Both the position numbers and the translations under genes were made by a program. A model generated the notes under the pieces. It made no database searches. It saw only the letters and a program-made list of their open reading frames with translations, and was not told the origin of the DNA. A stretch of 64,000 nucleotides of DNA, taken from the NCBI RefSeq assembly GCF_048537545.1, contig NZ_CP183218.1, one strand, 5' to 3'. The stretch comes from Chania fonticola_B. GTDB lineage: Bacteria > Pseudomonadota > Gammaproteobacteria > Enterobacterales > Enterobacteriaceae. Shown piece after piece: positions 20,239 to 29,596 of the stretch (the stretch's first letter is position 1; the number at the start of each line of letters is the position of its first letter).

Positions 20239-21591
20239 TTACCAGCGTTGCTTCAACAAGTTGTTTGGCTGAATGCCGCCAACCGCCTGGAGATTGCCCA
20301 AGTACTGTGGGGAAATCCCGGCTTCAAACTCTTCACGGAAATATTTAATCGCGCTTTGCAGTGGCTCTACGGCACCTGGCGCATGGGCGCAGAAGGTTTT
20401 ACCTGGGCCAAGGGAGCGGCACAGCTGCTCGAGGGTTTCGATATCCCCCGGCTGGCCTTCGCCTCTTTCCAAAGCACGCAGGATCTTCACGCTCCACGGC
20501 AAGCCGTCACGGCACGGTGTACACCAGCCACAGGACTCACGGGCAAAGAACTCTTCCAGGTTACGCACCAGGGGAACCATGCCGATTTCGTGATCCACCG
20601 CCATCGCCAGCGCCGTACCTAAACGGCTGCCCGCTTTACCGATGCTTTCGAAGTCCATTGGCAGATCCAGGTGATCGGCGGTCAGGAAGTCGGTACCCGC
20701 CCCGCCCGGCTGCCAGGCTTTAAATTTCAGGCCATCACGCATGCCACCGGCGTAATCTTCCAGAATTTCACGCGCGGTAGTGCCAAACGGCAGCTCCCAG
20801 ACGCCTGGGTTTTTCACCCGGCCAGAGAAGCCCATCAGTTTGGTACCGGCGTCGTTACTCTTACCGGCAGAGATCCCTTTGTACCAGTCCACACCATGCT
20901 CGAGGATGGCAGGCACGTTACACAAGGTCTCTACGTTGTTCACGCAGGTCGGTTTGCCCCATACGCCCACGGAAGCGGGGAATGGCGGCTTGGAGCGCGG
21001 GTTGGCACGGCGGCCTTCCAGCGAGTTGATCAGCGCCGTTTCTTCACCGCAGATGTAGCGGCCAGCGCCGGTGTGGACGAACAGCTCGAAGTCAAAGCCG
21101 CTGCCCATGATATTTTTGCCCAGCAGGCCTGCTTCGGTAGCTTCCGCAATCGCACGGCGCAGGTGCACTGCAGCCTCGACGTATTCGCCACGCAGGAAGA
21201 TGTAACCTCGATAGGCTTTCAGCGCAAATGCCGAAATCAGCATGCCTTCCACCAACAGGTGTGGCAGTTGCTCCATCAGCAGACGGTCTTTATAGGTGCC
21301 CGGCTCCATTTCATCGGCGTTACACAGCAGGTAACGGATGTTCATGGATTCGTCTTTCGGCATCAGGCTCCACTTCAAACCGGTGGAGAAACCTGCACCA
21401 CCACGGCCTTTCAGCCCGGCATCTTTCACCAGGGTGACGATGTCGTCGGCGGCCATGCCTTTCAGCGCTTTTTCCGCGCCCTGGTAACCGTTCTTGCTGC
21501 GATATTCATCCAGCCAGACCGGCTGTTGGTCATCGCGCAGGCGCCAGGTCAGCGGATGCATTTCGGCAGTACGTTTGATATCAATCATCAT
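20239..21591 (-). CDS. nuoF: NADH-quinone oxidoreductase subunit F (NADH, FMN, [4Fe-4S])
   Basis: A 450-residue subunit that takes electrons from NADH. GRGGAGFSTGLKW and the later GAGRYICGEETALI form the FMN/NADH site, and ESCGWCTPCRDG plus a distal C bind cluster N3. The start codon overlaps the nuoE stop (ATGATG against TGA); the second ATG three bases on is a possible alternative. The C-terminus diverges modestly from E. coli, as is usual between genera. Confidence 0.97.
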   Translation of the reverse strand: MMIDIKRTAEMHPLTWRLRDDQQPVWLDEYRSKNGYQGAEKALKGMAADDIVTLVKDAGLKGRGGAGFSTGLKWSLMPKDESMNIRYLLCNADEMEPGTYKDRLLMEQLPHLLVEGMLISAFALKAYRGYIFLRGEYVEAAVHLRRAIAEATEAGLLGKNIMGSGFDFELFVHTGAGRYICGEETALINSLEGRRANPRSKPPFPASVGVWGKPTCVNNVETLCNVPAILEHGVDWYKGISAGKSNDAGTKLMGFSGRVKNPGVWELPFGTTAREILEDYAGGMRDGLKFKAWQPGGAGTDFLTADHLDLPMDFESIGKAGSRLGTALAMAVDHEIGMVPLVRNLEEFFARESCGWCTPCRDGLPWSVKILRALERGEGQPGDIETLEQLCRSLGPGKTFCAHAPGAVEPLQSAIKYFREEFEAGISPQYLGNLQAVGGIQPNNLLKQRW

Positions 21592-22139
21592 TTATACCGC
21601 TCCAACAGTTCGACCGCGTTTTCTGGCGTCAGGTGAGCATGAGTATCTTCATCGATCATCATGTTCGGGCCTTTGTCGCAGTTGCCCAGACAGCAGGTCG
21701 GCAGCAGGGTGAAGCGACCGTCGAAGGTAGTCTGGCCCGGCTTGATGTTGAGTTTCTTTTCCAGCGCGGCCTGAATGCCCTGGTAGCCGTTGATGTGACA
21801 AACCACGCTGTCACAGTAACGGATCACATGGCGTCCTACTGGCTGGCGGAAAATCTGGCTGTAGAACGTGGCCACGCCTTCTACGTCGCTGGCTGGGATG
21901 CCCAGCACTTCAGCGATGGCATAAATCGCCCCATCCGGAACCCAGCCACGCTGCTTCTGCACGATCTTCAGTGCTTCAATGGAGGCGGCGCGTGGATCCT
22001 CGTAATGGTGCTTTTCGTGCTCGATCGCATCACGTTCTTCCGCGCTCAGCACAAATGCATCAGCGCCGCTCTGGGGAGCGGCTGCATTGGTGGCCTCAAG
22101 CGCATCGTGACTCACGTGAGTGTCTTTAAGATCATGCAT
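21588..22139 (-). CDS. nuoE: NADH-quinone oxidoreductase subunit E ([2Fe-2S])
   Basis: A 183-residue thioredoxin-like subunit. Its N1a cluster ligands are visible as CDSVVC and CCLGNC. The N-terminal 30 residues (rich in Ala, His and Asp) are longer than and unlike those of E. coli NuoE, after which HEKHHYEDPRAASIEALKIV is almost identical. It starts two bases after nuoCD ends and overlaps nuoF by four bases. Confidence 0.96.
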   Translation of the reverse strand: MHDLKDTHVSHDALEATNAAAPQSGADAFVLSAEERDAIEHEKHHYEDPRAASIEALKIVQKQRGWVPDGAIYAIAEVLGIPASDVEGVATFYSQIFRQPVGRHVIRYCDSVVCHINGYQGIQAALEKKLNIKPGQTTFDGRFTLLPTCCLGNCDKGPNMMIDEDTHAHLTPENAVELLERYK

Positions 22140-22141
22140 AG

Positions 22142-23938
22142 TTAGCGGTCCACATCTGACATTACAAAATCGATACTACCCAGATAGACGATCAGGTCAG
22201 AGACCAGGCTGCCACGGATCACCGCAGGGATTTGCTGCAGGTGAGCATAGCTTGGCGTACGGATCCTGGTGCGATAGCTCATGGTGCTGCCGTCGCTGGT
22301 CAGGTAGTAGCTGTTGATCCCTTTCGTGGCTTCAACCATCTGGAATGATTCGTTGGCTGGCATCACCGGGCCCCAGGAAACCTGCAGGAAGTGGGTGATC
22401 AGCGTTTCAATATGTTGCAGCGTGCGCTCTTTCGGCGGCGGCGTGGTCAGCGGATGATCGGCCTTGAACGGGCCTTCCGGCATATTGTTCAGGCACTGCT
22501 CAAGAATGCGCAGGCTCTGGCGCAGCTCTTCCACTTTCAGCATCACGCGGGTATAGCAGTCGCTGTTACCGTCGCCGACCGGCACTTCAAAATCGAAGTT
22601 TTCATAGCCGGAGTATGGACGCCATTTACGCACGTCAAACTCAACGCCGGTAGCGCGCAAGCCAGCACCAGTCACACCCCATTCCAACGCTTCTTTGGCG
22701 TTGTAAGAAGCCACGCCGACAGAACGCCCTTTCAGAACGGAGTTGTGCAGTGCCGCTTTCACATAGGAATCGAGGCGCTTCGGCATCCAGTCCAGGAAGT
22801 CACGCAGCAGGCGATCCCAGCCACGCGGTAGGTCGTGCGCCACGCCACCTATGCGGAACCAGGCCGGATGCATACGGAAGCCGGTAATCGCTTCAACGAC
22901 ATCATAAACTTTCTGACGGTCGGTAAAGGCAAAGAACACCGGGGTCATGGCGCCCACGTCCTGGATAAAGGTACTGATGTACAGCAGGTGGCTGTTGATG
23001 CGGAACAGCTCAGACAGCATGACGCGGATGGTGTTGACACGATCCGGCACCACGATCCCGGCCAGTTTTTCCACCGCCAGTACGTAAGGCATTTCGTTTA
23101 CGCAGCCGCCAAGGTATTCGATACGGTCGGTATACGGGATAAAACTGTGCCAAGACTGGCGTTCGCCCATCTTCTCTGCGCCACGGTGGTGGTAACCCAC
23201 GTCCGGCACACAGTCAACGATGTCTTCACCGTCCAACTGCAGAATGATACGGAATGCACCGTGTGAAGAAGGGTGGTTCGGGCCGAGGTTAAGGAACATG
23301 AAGTCCTCATTCTCGGTGCCGCGCTTCATGCCCCACTCTTCCGGCTTGAACTTCAGCGACTCCATCTCCAGATCTTCTTTTTGTTTGGTCAACACAAAAG
23401 GATCGAATTCGGTGGCGCGCGCCGGGTAGTCTTTACGCAGTGGATGACCTTCCCAACTCTGCGGCATCATGATGCGCGTCAGGTGCGGGTGGCCGTCGAA
23501 GGTAATACCGAACATTTCCCAGGTTTCGCGCTCATACCAGTTGGCATTCGGGAAAATCTTGGTTGCTGTGGGCACGTGCAGGTCTTTTTCAGACAGCGCC
23601 ACTTTCAGCATGATGTCACGGTTACGTTCGACAGAGATCAGATGGTAGAAAACAGAGAAGTCCGCGGCAGGCAAGCCTTCACGGTGGGTACGAAGACGCT
23701 CGTCCATGCCATGCAGGTCGAACAGCATGACGTACGGCTTCGGTTGTTTTCTCAAAAACGTCATAACTTCCAGCAACTGCTCAACTTTGACCCATACCAC
23801 GGGCATTCCGGTACGGGTGGGCTGAACAGTAAAGGCTTCCGGCCCAAAACGGTTGCGCAGTTCGCCGATCACCGGATCATCGAGATGATCGCGGGTATGC
23901 CATGCAGGCAGAGCTTCGTGCGTCGTTAAATCTGTCAT
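22142..23938 (-). CDS. nuoC: NADH-quinone oxidoreductase fused subunit C/D
   Basis: A 598-residue fusion, as in E. coli, of a NuoC-like N-terminal domain (to about residue 190) and a NuoD-like domain starting near EEWGMKRGTENEDFMFLNLG. The NuoD part holds NLGPNHPSSHGAFR with the quinone-site His and the Tyr in the related loop. The start is placed at the ATG MTDLTTHEA; a GTG five codons upstream is also open but has poor ribosome-site context. It follows nuoB after 96 bp containing a hairpin, and lies two bases before nuoE. Confidence 0.96.
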   Translation of the reverse strand: MTDLTTHEALPAWHTRDHLDDPVIGELRNRFGPEAFTVQPTRTGMPVVWVKVEQLLEVMTFLRKQPKPYVMLFDLHGMDERLRTHREGLPAADFSVFYHLISVERNRDIMLKVALSEKDLHVPTATKIFPNANWYERETWEMFGITFDGHPHLTRIMMPQSWEGHPLRKDYPARATEFDPFVLTKQKEDLEMESLKFKPEEWGMKRGTENEDFMFLNLGPNHPSSHGAFRIILQLDGEDIVDCVPDVGYHHRGAEKMGERQSWHSFIPYTDRIEYLGGCVNEMPYVLAVEKLAGIVVPDRVNTIRVMLSELFRINSHLLYISTFIQDVGAMTPVFFAFTDRQKVYDVVEAITGFRMHPAWFRIGGVAHDLPRGWDRLLRDFLDWMPKRLDSYVKAALHNSVLKGRSVGVASYNAKEALEWGVTGAGLRATGVEFDVRKWRPYSGYENFDFEVPVGDGNSDCYTRVMLKVEELRQSLRILEQCLNNMPEGPFKADHPLTTPPPKERTLQHIETLITHFLQVSWGPVMPANESFQMVEATKGINSYYLTSDGSTMSYRTRIRTPSYAHLQQIPAVIRGSLVSDLIVYLGSIDFVMSDVDR

Positions 23939-24017
23939 AATTTTTTTCACCACACTAAAGGGTTATTTCGCCGCAAGTTCAACTTTTCGCTGTGTTAACC
24001 AATAGCGCACTAAGATG

Positions 24018-24034
24018 GACGTTAAATGAACGTC
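24018..24034 (-). other. intercistronic hairpin between nuoB and nuoCD
   Basis: GACGTT and AACGTC pair around AAATG directly after the nuoB stop codon (TAA at 24035-24037). The stem is short and lacks a following T-run. Together with the hairpins in the nuoF-nuoG and nuoL-nuoM gaps it marks one of the three long gaps of the operon. Confidence 0.5.
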
Positions 24035-24709
24035 TTAAATCTCGTCAGGCGACCGAAGGTTGGTTACCGCAATACGCTCGGCGTGCTTACGTTCTTTTTC
24101 TGATGGCATATTGGCGCGGTACACGCCCTGATCGCCAACGACCCACGACAGCGGGCGACGTTCTTTACCAATGGATTCCTGCAGCAGCAGCAGTGCCTGC
24201 ATGTAAGCTTCCGGGCGCGGTGGGCAGCCAGGAATATACACGTCGACCGGCAGGAATTTATCCACGCCCTGGACTACTGAGTAGATATCGTACATGCCGC
24301 CTGAGTTGGCGCAGGAGCCCATCGAGATCACCCATTTAGGCTCCAGCATTTGCTCGTACAAACGCTGAATGACCGGGGCCATCTTGGTAAAGCAGGTGCC
24401 GGCAACGACCATAAAGTCGGCCTGGCGTGGGGAGGCACGCAATACTTCCGCACCAAAACGCGCCACGTCGTGAACGGCGGTAAACGAGGTCACCATTTCC
24501 ACATAACAGCACGAAAGGCCGAAGTTATACGGCCAAAGAGAGTTTTTACGCCCCCAGTTCACCATGTCATGCAAAGCATGTTCGAGTTTACCCATGTAAA
24601 CCGTACGGTGAACCTGCTGCTCAAGGGGATCGCCTACGATCTCCTGTTTTTGCAGGGGATAACGGTCGTTCTCACCGTTCGGGTCTATGCGGGTGAGCGT
24701 ATAGTCCAT
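24035..24709 (-). CDS. nuoB: NADH-quinone oxidoreductase subunit B ([4Fe-4S] N2)
   Basis: A 224-residue subunit that holds terminal cluster N2, which reduces quinone. The unusual tandem cysteines are in GLSCCYVEM, with the remaining ligands in VAGTCFTKMAP and VYIPGCPPRPEA. Full length compared with E. coli. It starts 15 bases after nuoA. Confidence 0.97.
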   Translation of the reverse strand: MDYTLTRIDPNGENDRYPLQKQEIVGDPLEQQVHRTVYMGKLEHALHDMVNWGRKNSLWPYNFGLSCCYVEMVTSFTAVHDVARFGAEVLRASPRQADFMVVAGTCFTKMAPVIQRLYEQMLEPKWVISMGSCANSGGMYDIYSVVQGVDKFLPVDVYIPGCPPRPEAYMQALLLLQESIGKERRPLSWVVGDQGVYRANMPSEKERKHAERIAVTNLRSPDEI

Positions 24710-24724
24710 CTTAATGCCTCGCTG

Positions 24725-25165
24725 TTACTGCGGATGACTGTTGCTAGCGTTCTTGATGATAGTTGGCTTACTCAAACGCTTGGAGCGCGTTGGAGTCCAA
24801 TCCAATGCGCCGATACGCACCAGATAAACCAAACCAGCCAATAACACCAAAATGAAAATGGCGGCTTCGATAAAGCCTACCCAACCGCTCTCACGAATCG
24901 AGACCGACCAGGCGTACAGATATAAGGCTTCAACATCGAAAATGACGAAGAACATGGCCACCAGGTAGAACTTGGCGGACAGACGCAAACGCGCCGTACC
25001 GACCGAGTCGACCCCGGATTCATAAGGGGTGTTTTTGGCGCGAGCCTGGGCTCTCCCACCCAAGAAGAACGCACCCAGCAGCATGAAGCCGCAGAGCCCG
25101 ATAGCCATGATAAGAAATACGGCGAACGCCCAGTGATGAGCGATGACTTCAATGGTTGTTGACAT
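24725..25165 (-). CDS. nuoA: NADH-quinone oxidoreductase subunit A
   Basis: A 146-residue, three-helix membrane subunit and first gene of the operon. The loop after helix 1 carries KNTPYESGVDSVGTARLRLSAKFYLVAMFFVIFDVEALYL in the expected order, the family's quinone-chamber segment. The C-terminal tail (after LVYLVRIGALDWTPTRS) is polar and variable. About 700 bp of upstream sequence without a gene precedes it and should hold the operon promoters. Confidence 0.97.
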   Translation of the reverse strand: MSTTIEVIAHHWAFAVFLIMAIGLCGFMLLGAFFLGGRAQARAKNTPYESGVDSVGTARLRLSAKFYLVAMFFVIFDVEALYLYAWSVSIRESGWVGFIEAAIFILVLLAGLVYLVRIGALDWTPTRSKRLSKPTIIKNASNSHPQ

Positions 25166-25803
25166 ACTCTATGCTTACTCATCAAAAGTGGCGTCGATCG
25201 TTCTGCTCTTGTAACTGGCAGTTAGTGCACCACATCGATTTAAGGGAAGGATAAATAACCACACAAACAAGCTGCTTTTACAGAGAGTTAGGCAGTGTTT
25301 TACTGTGGGCTTTTTACTCCTTTCTATAACCTTCTGTCAACTTTGACAAAAGTATCTACACACTAATTTACATACGAAGCATTTAATTAACATATGATGC
25401 GCTTGGCTTAGGCTAAATCGTGTCAGTTGATTGCTCAACGGAAACAGATAGATATAACCCCACAGGCACATTTCACTTTTACTATACCATTCTCTCAGGA
25501 ATTCCCTGTTGTTCCACTCACTACCTAGGGGTATTTTTTTGATCCAGGACACGTTTCGGGCAGAAATCCTCAAAAAAAGTGTGGCGGTTTAACAATTTTT
25601 GTCAATTTCAGGTAAAAAAACGTCAGCGTAAAATAGCAAAATAACCCCATCAACTCCAGGTATTTACTCATTGTTATCACTGCATAAAAAACGAGCAATG
25701 TGAAAAAATGCGGGTTTCACCTGCTAGAAACCATGAATAAATACCCATTTGGCATCGCATTTACCTTCAACACGCCAAAATTCTTGATTTCATTTTTTTG
25801 AGC
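25166..25803 (-). promoter_or_regulatory. nuo operon upstream region, no gene
   Basis: This AT-rich 640 bp has no credible coding sequence; a 78-codon minus-strand frame at 25337-25573 has no ribosome site or recognisable content. It separates nuoA from lrhA as in E. coli, where the long leader holds nuo promoters controlled by ArcA, NarL, FNR and Fis. A short dyad GTCAACTTTGAC lies near 25337. No individual promoter or operator is placed here with confidence. Confidence 0.5.
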
Positions 25804-25833
25804 TAAAAAAAACCTCCGCCGTGGCAGAGGTTT
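25804..25833 (-). terminator. rho-independent terminator of lrhA
   Basis: On the minus strand AACCTC-TGCC pairs with GGCG-GAGGTT and is followed by a run of eight T. It lies 35 bases after the lrhA stop and isolates lrhA from the nuo promoters. Confidence 0.88.
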
Positions 25834-25867
25834 GTAACTTTCACTATGGCTAGCTTAGGGTAAAACG

Positions 25868-26806
25868 CTACTCTTCGCTATCCGCCACGCTGGAACCTTC
25901 ATCGATCACCGAAGATTCGCCGCCGCCGAAGTGGTAAATCTCACTGCCGTTTTGCACGGCACTGAAGATCGCCATGGCCAGTTCATTTTCGCACTTCATG
26001 TCTTTGCATAGCGCATACTGCGTATCAGGAAGATGCGGTAAACCTTCCGCCGCGCCCAGAACTCGCAGATCTGGGCTCATCATTTCGATTGGCCGCACGG
26101 TGATCCCCAAACCTGCCCGGCACGCCGCGCGCACCGCAGAAAGCGTAGAGGCCACGTAGGCAATACGCCAAGGAATATCGGCAGCTTCGAGGTGCTTGAT
26201 CGCCATCGCTCGGAACGGGCTTGGCTCATCCATCACCACCAGAGGGATCGGTTCCCCCGCCTGGTAATGGTAATCCGCCGAGCAGTACCACAACGTTGGA
26301 GATGTACGCAGAATGATGTGCGGATGCCCTTCGGTATCCACGGTGGTGATGGCCAGATCCACTTCACCATTCTTCAGCATGTCGATCATGAACGGACTAC
26401 GCTTCACCCGCACATCAATCGCCAGCTTGGGATAGACCGACGTCACGCGGTTTAGCAAGAAAGGCAAAATGGTATCGGCGGTATCATCAGAAGCACCGAT
26501 AGTCAGAACGCCGTTGATATTGTTGTACATCAAGGAGGCACAAGCTTCGTCGTTGAAGCGCAGGATTTTCCTGGCGTAGCCGAGAAGCTGGATACCATGT
26601 TCGGTTAACAATTTATTGCGCCCATGACGGGCGAACAACTCTTTGCCAACCAATTGCTCTAACCGCTGCATTTGTTGACTGACTGCGGACTGAGTACGAC
26701 ACACGGCAACGGCAGCAGCCGCAAACGTATTCAAATCAGCAACAGCAACAAAAGTTCTTAGCAGATCGAGGTCGAGATTAAGTATCGGACGATTTGCACT
26801 TGTCAT
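25868..26806 (-). CDS. lrhA: LysR-type global regulator LrhA (HexA/PecT/HexS group)
   Basis: A 312-residue LysR protein. The N-terminal winged helix (LDLLRTFVAVADLNTFAAAA, CRTQSAVSQQMQRLEQLVG) and the effector domain follow the E. coli LrhA sequence, and the position between nuo and alaA is the same. LrhA represses flhDC motility genes in E. coli; its orthologue in Serratia (HexS) represses prodigiosin and exoenzymes, and those in soft-rot bacteria (HexA/PecT) repress pectinases. That is relevant because this window carries a pectin locus. The acidic Ser/Glu-rich C-terminal tail is typical. Confidence 0.95.
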   Translation of the reverse strand: MTSANRPILNLDLDLLRTFVAVADLNTFAAAAVAVCRTQSAVSQQMQRLEQLVGKELFARHGRNKLLTEHGIQLLGYARKILRFNDEACASLMYNNINGVLTIGASDDTADTILPFLLNRVTSVYPKLAIDVRVKRSPFMIDMLKNGEVDLAITTVDTEGHPHIILRTSPTLWYCSADYHYQAGEPIPLVVMDEPSPFRAMAIKHLEAADIPWRIAYVASTLSAVRAACRAGLGITVRPIEMMSPDLRVLGAAEGLPHLPDTQYALCKDMKCENELAMAIFSAVQNGSEIYHFGGGESSVIDEGSSVADSEE

Positions 26807-27643
26807 AGTGTTTTCTTCACTTTTTAAATTCTAATTTACAAACTACCCTGGTGTATTTCTAAGACGCAGCTTAAAAGGGCATGCGCCACTTATGACAGTA
26901 CCCCACTCATTAGAAGAGGGCAAAAAAATTACTTATATTTCGTTATCTGCATCGCTTTTTATCCGTGATCTATCGCAACGGCTTATTGATAGTGGTGAAA
27001 GTTACGACGAAAAGTGCTTACCCTTATAAGCATTGATAATCCTATGCGGGCAAAATCCCCCCTTTCCTCCCGGTTACCTCGATCTCTGGCCGCCAGAGAC
27101 CATGACAGCATTGTTGTTTTCTGTACAAAATATTAACAACCCCCCCGTATATCGAACGACGCATCGATTAGGGAATTTAATAAATTCAAGCAGTAAGTCT
27201 TTTGATTATTAAAAGACCCTGACTATTACTTAAATAAAATTTAAGTTAATTACTGAAGTGGACCTAATGTAATTCTACTTCAACTCAGTGTGGTATTGTC
27301 AGTACAGACAAGAAACCAGATTAATCCCATATTACTATCTTTAAGCGGCTTTGGCGTTTTTCTGGCGCTTGGCATACACATTTATGCGGTTAACTGATAA
27401 AAACCCTTTACGTGACAAGCCCTTCCGTCGACATATAAACCTTAAAATAGTGACACGCTCAGATTTAAACACTGAAAAAACGATCAATACAGACGGTTAT
27501 TATCTTAAAAAGCGATTTTTGCCGATCGTTTTCACCAAAGCAATGCATAACCCTTCAAAAGCCCGGCCTCCAGGAGTACATTGGACGGATTGCGGTGTTC
27601 CACGGTAGGAACGGCCCTATCTTAGCAAAAGGCTCAACTTTCT
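26807..27643. promoter_or_regulatory. long divergent upstream region of lrhA and alaA, no gene
   Basis: 837 bp, strongly AT-rich in its centre, between two divergent genes. An 85-codon plus-strand frame (27351-27608) has no family resemblance or ribosome site and is not called. A small dyad GTTCC-ACGGTA-GGAAC lies about 50 bases before alaA. In E. coli lrhA is transcribed with a long leader and is autoregulated; LysR contact sites are expected here, but none can be placed by eye. Confidence 0.45.
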
Positions 27644-28858
27644 ATGTCCCCCATTGAGAAATCCAGCAAACTGGACAACGTCTGTTATGACATTCGTGGC
27701 CCGGTACTCAAAGAAGCTAAACGTCTTGAAGAAGAAGGCAATAAAGTCCTCAAGCTGAACATTGGCAACCCTGCCCCGTTCGGCTTTGATGCCCCCGATG
27801 AAATTCTGGTCGACGTGATCCGCAATCTGCCAACGGCACAAGGCTACTGCGACTCCAAAGGGCTCTACTCGGCGCGCAAGGCAATCATGCAGCACTATCA
27901 GGCACGTAACATGCGTGACGTGACCGTTGAGGATATCTACATCGGCAATGGCGTTTCTGAGCTGATCGTGCAATCCATGCAAGCGCTGCTGAACATCGGT
28001 GATGAAATGCTGGTACCTGCGCCAGACTACCCGTTGTGGACCGCCGCCGTGTCGCTTTCCAGCGGCAAGGCCGTGCACTATATGTGCGACGAAGAATCTG
28101 GCTGGTTCCCGGATCTGGACGATATTCGCAGCAAAATCACCCCACGCACCCGTGGCATCGTGATCATCAACCCTAATAACCCAACCGGTGCGGTCTACAG
28201 CAAAGAACTGCTGGAACAGATCGTCGAGATCGCCCGCCAGCATGACCTGATCATCTTTGCCGACGAAATCTACGACAAGATCCTCTACGACGAGGCAGAG
28301 CATCACTCGATCGCCGCATTGGCCCCAGATCTGCTGACCGTCACCTTTAACGGCTTGTCCAAAACCTATCGCGTTGCCGGTTTCCGTCAGGGCTGGATGG
28401 TGCTCAACGGGCCGAAGAAACATGCCAAAGGCTATATTGAAGGGTTGGAGATGCTGGCTTCCATGCGTCTGTGCGCTAACGTGCCAATGCAGCATGCGAT
28501 CCAGACGGCACTGGGGGGTTACCAGAGCATCAGCGAATTTATTCAGCCTGGTGGCCGCCTGTATGAACAACGCGACCGCACCTGGGAACTGCTAAACGAG
28601 ATCCCTGGCGTTTCCTGCGTGAAACCTCAGGGGGCCCTCTATATGTTCCCACGCATTGACGCCAAGCGCTTTAACATCCGCGACGACCAGAAGCTGGTGC
28701 TGGATCTGCTGTTGCAAGAGAAGGTGTTACTGGTACAGGGCAGCGCGTTCAACTGGCCTTACCCAGACCACGTCCGTATCGTTACGCTACCCCGCGTGGA
28801 TGAATTGGAAATGGCGGTGGGCAAACTGGGCCGCTTCCTGGAAACCTATCACCAGTAA
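27644..28858 (+). CDS. alaA: glutamate-pyruvate aminotransferase AlaA
   Basis: A 404-residue class I/II PLP aminotransferase, the main alanine-forming transaminase of enterics. NPNNPTGAVYS and GLSKTYRVAGFRQGW are visible; the Lys of the latter (residue 240, codon at 28361) should bind PLP. It begins MSPIEKSSKLDNVCYDIRGP, nearly identical to E. coli YfbQ. AAAGG stands about eleven bases before the ATG. yfbR follows 97 bp downstream with its own ribosome site. Confidence 0.96.
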   Translation: MSPIEKSSKLDNVCYDIRGPVLKEAKRLEEEGNKVLKLNIGNPAPFGFDAPDEILVDVIRNLPTAQGYCDSKGLYSARKAIMQHYQARNMRDVTVEDIYIGNGVSELIVQSMQALLNIGDEMLVPAPDYPLWTAAVSLSSGKAVHYMCDEESGWFPDLDDIRSKITPRTRGIVIINPNNPTGAVYSKELLEQIVEIARQHDLIIFADEIYDKILYDEAEHHSIAALAPDLLTVTFNGLSKTYRVAGFRQGWMVLNGPKKHAKGYIEGLEMLASMRLCANVPMQHAIQTALGGYQSISEFIQPGGRLYEQRDRTWELLNEIPGVSCVKPQGALYMFPRIDAKRFNIRDDQKLVLDLLLQEKVLLVQGSAFNWPYPDHVRIVTLPRVDELEMAVGKLGRFLETYHQ

Positions 28859-28955
28859 TTTTGCCGGGCGCGGTTCGCTGCGCCCTACAATTCCGAGGGA
28901 TGTACTTAGCTCCATAGCGTATAATGCTCTCACATGCCGTTGTAGAGAGAGCACC

Positions 28956-29555
28956 ATGAGCCAGAGCCACTTCTTTGCCCACCTGTCCCGTTTGAAACTG
29001 ATTAGCCGCTGGCCGCTGATGCGCAATGTGCGTACCGAAAACGTTTCCGAACACAGCCTGCAGGTCGCCTTTGTCGCCCATGCGCTGGCCGCGATCAAAA
29101 ACCGCAAGTTTAACGGCAACCTGAATGCCGAACGCGTGGCGTTGTTGGCGATGTATCACGATGCCAGCGAAGTGCTGACCGGCGATATGCCCACTCCCAT
29201 CAAGTATTACAACCCGCAGATAGCCCACGAATACAAAAAAATCGAGAAGATTGCCCAACAAAAGCTGTTGGAGATGCTGCCGGAAGAGTTACAAAACGAT
29301 TTCCGCTCGATCCTGGATGAGCACCATCACAGCGAGGATGAAAAGCTGATCGTGAAGCAGGCCGATGCGCTATGCGCTTACCTGAAGTGTCTGGAGGAGT
29401 TGTCTGCGGGGAATAATGAGTTCAAGCAGGCCAAGGCTCGTCTGGAGAAAACGCTGCAAATGCGCCACAGCCCGGAAATGGAGTATTTCATGACGGTGTT
29501 CATCCCAAGCTTCAGCCTTTCGCTGGATGAAATCAGCAGCGATTCACCACTGTGA
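28956..29555 (+). CDS. yfbR: 5'-deoxynucleotidase YfbR
   Basis: A 199-residue HD-domain phosphohydrolase that removes phosphate from 5'-deoxyribonucleoside monophosphates. The metal ligands known from the E. coli enzyme are all present at the same numbers: His33, His68-Asp69 and Asp137. The frame extends far upstream into alaA, but the start is placed at the ATG of MSQSHFFAHLSRL, preceded by GAGAGAGCACC and giving the exact family length. Confidence 0.95.
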   Translation: MSQSHFFAHLSRLKLISRWPLMRNVRTENVSEHSLQVAFVAHALAAIKNRKFNGNLNAERVALLAMYHDASEVLTGDMPTPIKYYNPQIAHEYKKIEKIAQQKLLEMLPEELQNDFRSILDEHHHSEDEKLIVKQADALCAYLKCLEELSAGNNEFKQAKARLEKTLQMRHSPEMEYFMTVFIPSFSLSLDEISSDSPL

Positions 29556-29562
29556 GTCTAAA

Positions 29563-29583
29563 GCCAGGTGCTTTGCACCTGGC
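29563..29583 (+). terminator. stem-loop after yfbR
   Basis: GCCAGGTGC and GCACCTGGC form a perfect nine-base-pair stem around TTT, starting seven bases after the yfbR stop. No T-run follows, so it may protect the mRNA end or act only as a weak terminator. Confidence 0.5.
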
Positions 29584-29596
29584 AGTCTGAGACACC

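Noticed and set aside
25337..25573. 78-codon minus-strand frame in the nuo upstream region
   Set aside because: No ribosome site or family; it lies in the regulatory region expected for nuo.
27351..27608. 85-codon plus-strand frame before alaA
   Set aside because: No ribosome site, no recognisable content, AT-rich leader region; the reading looks random.
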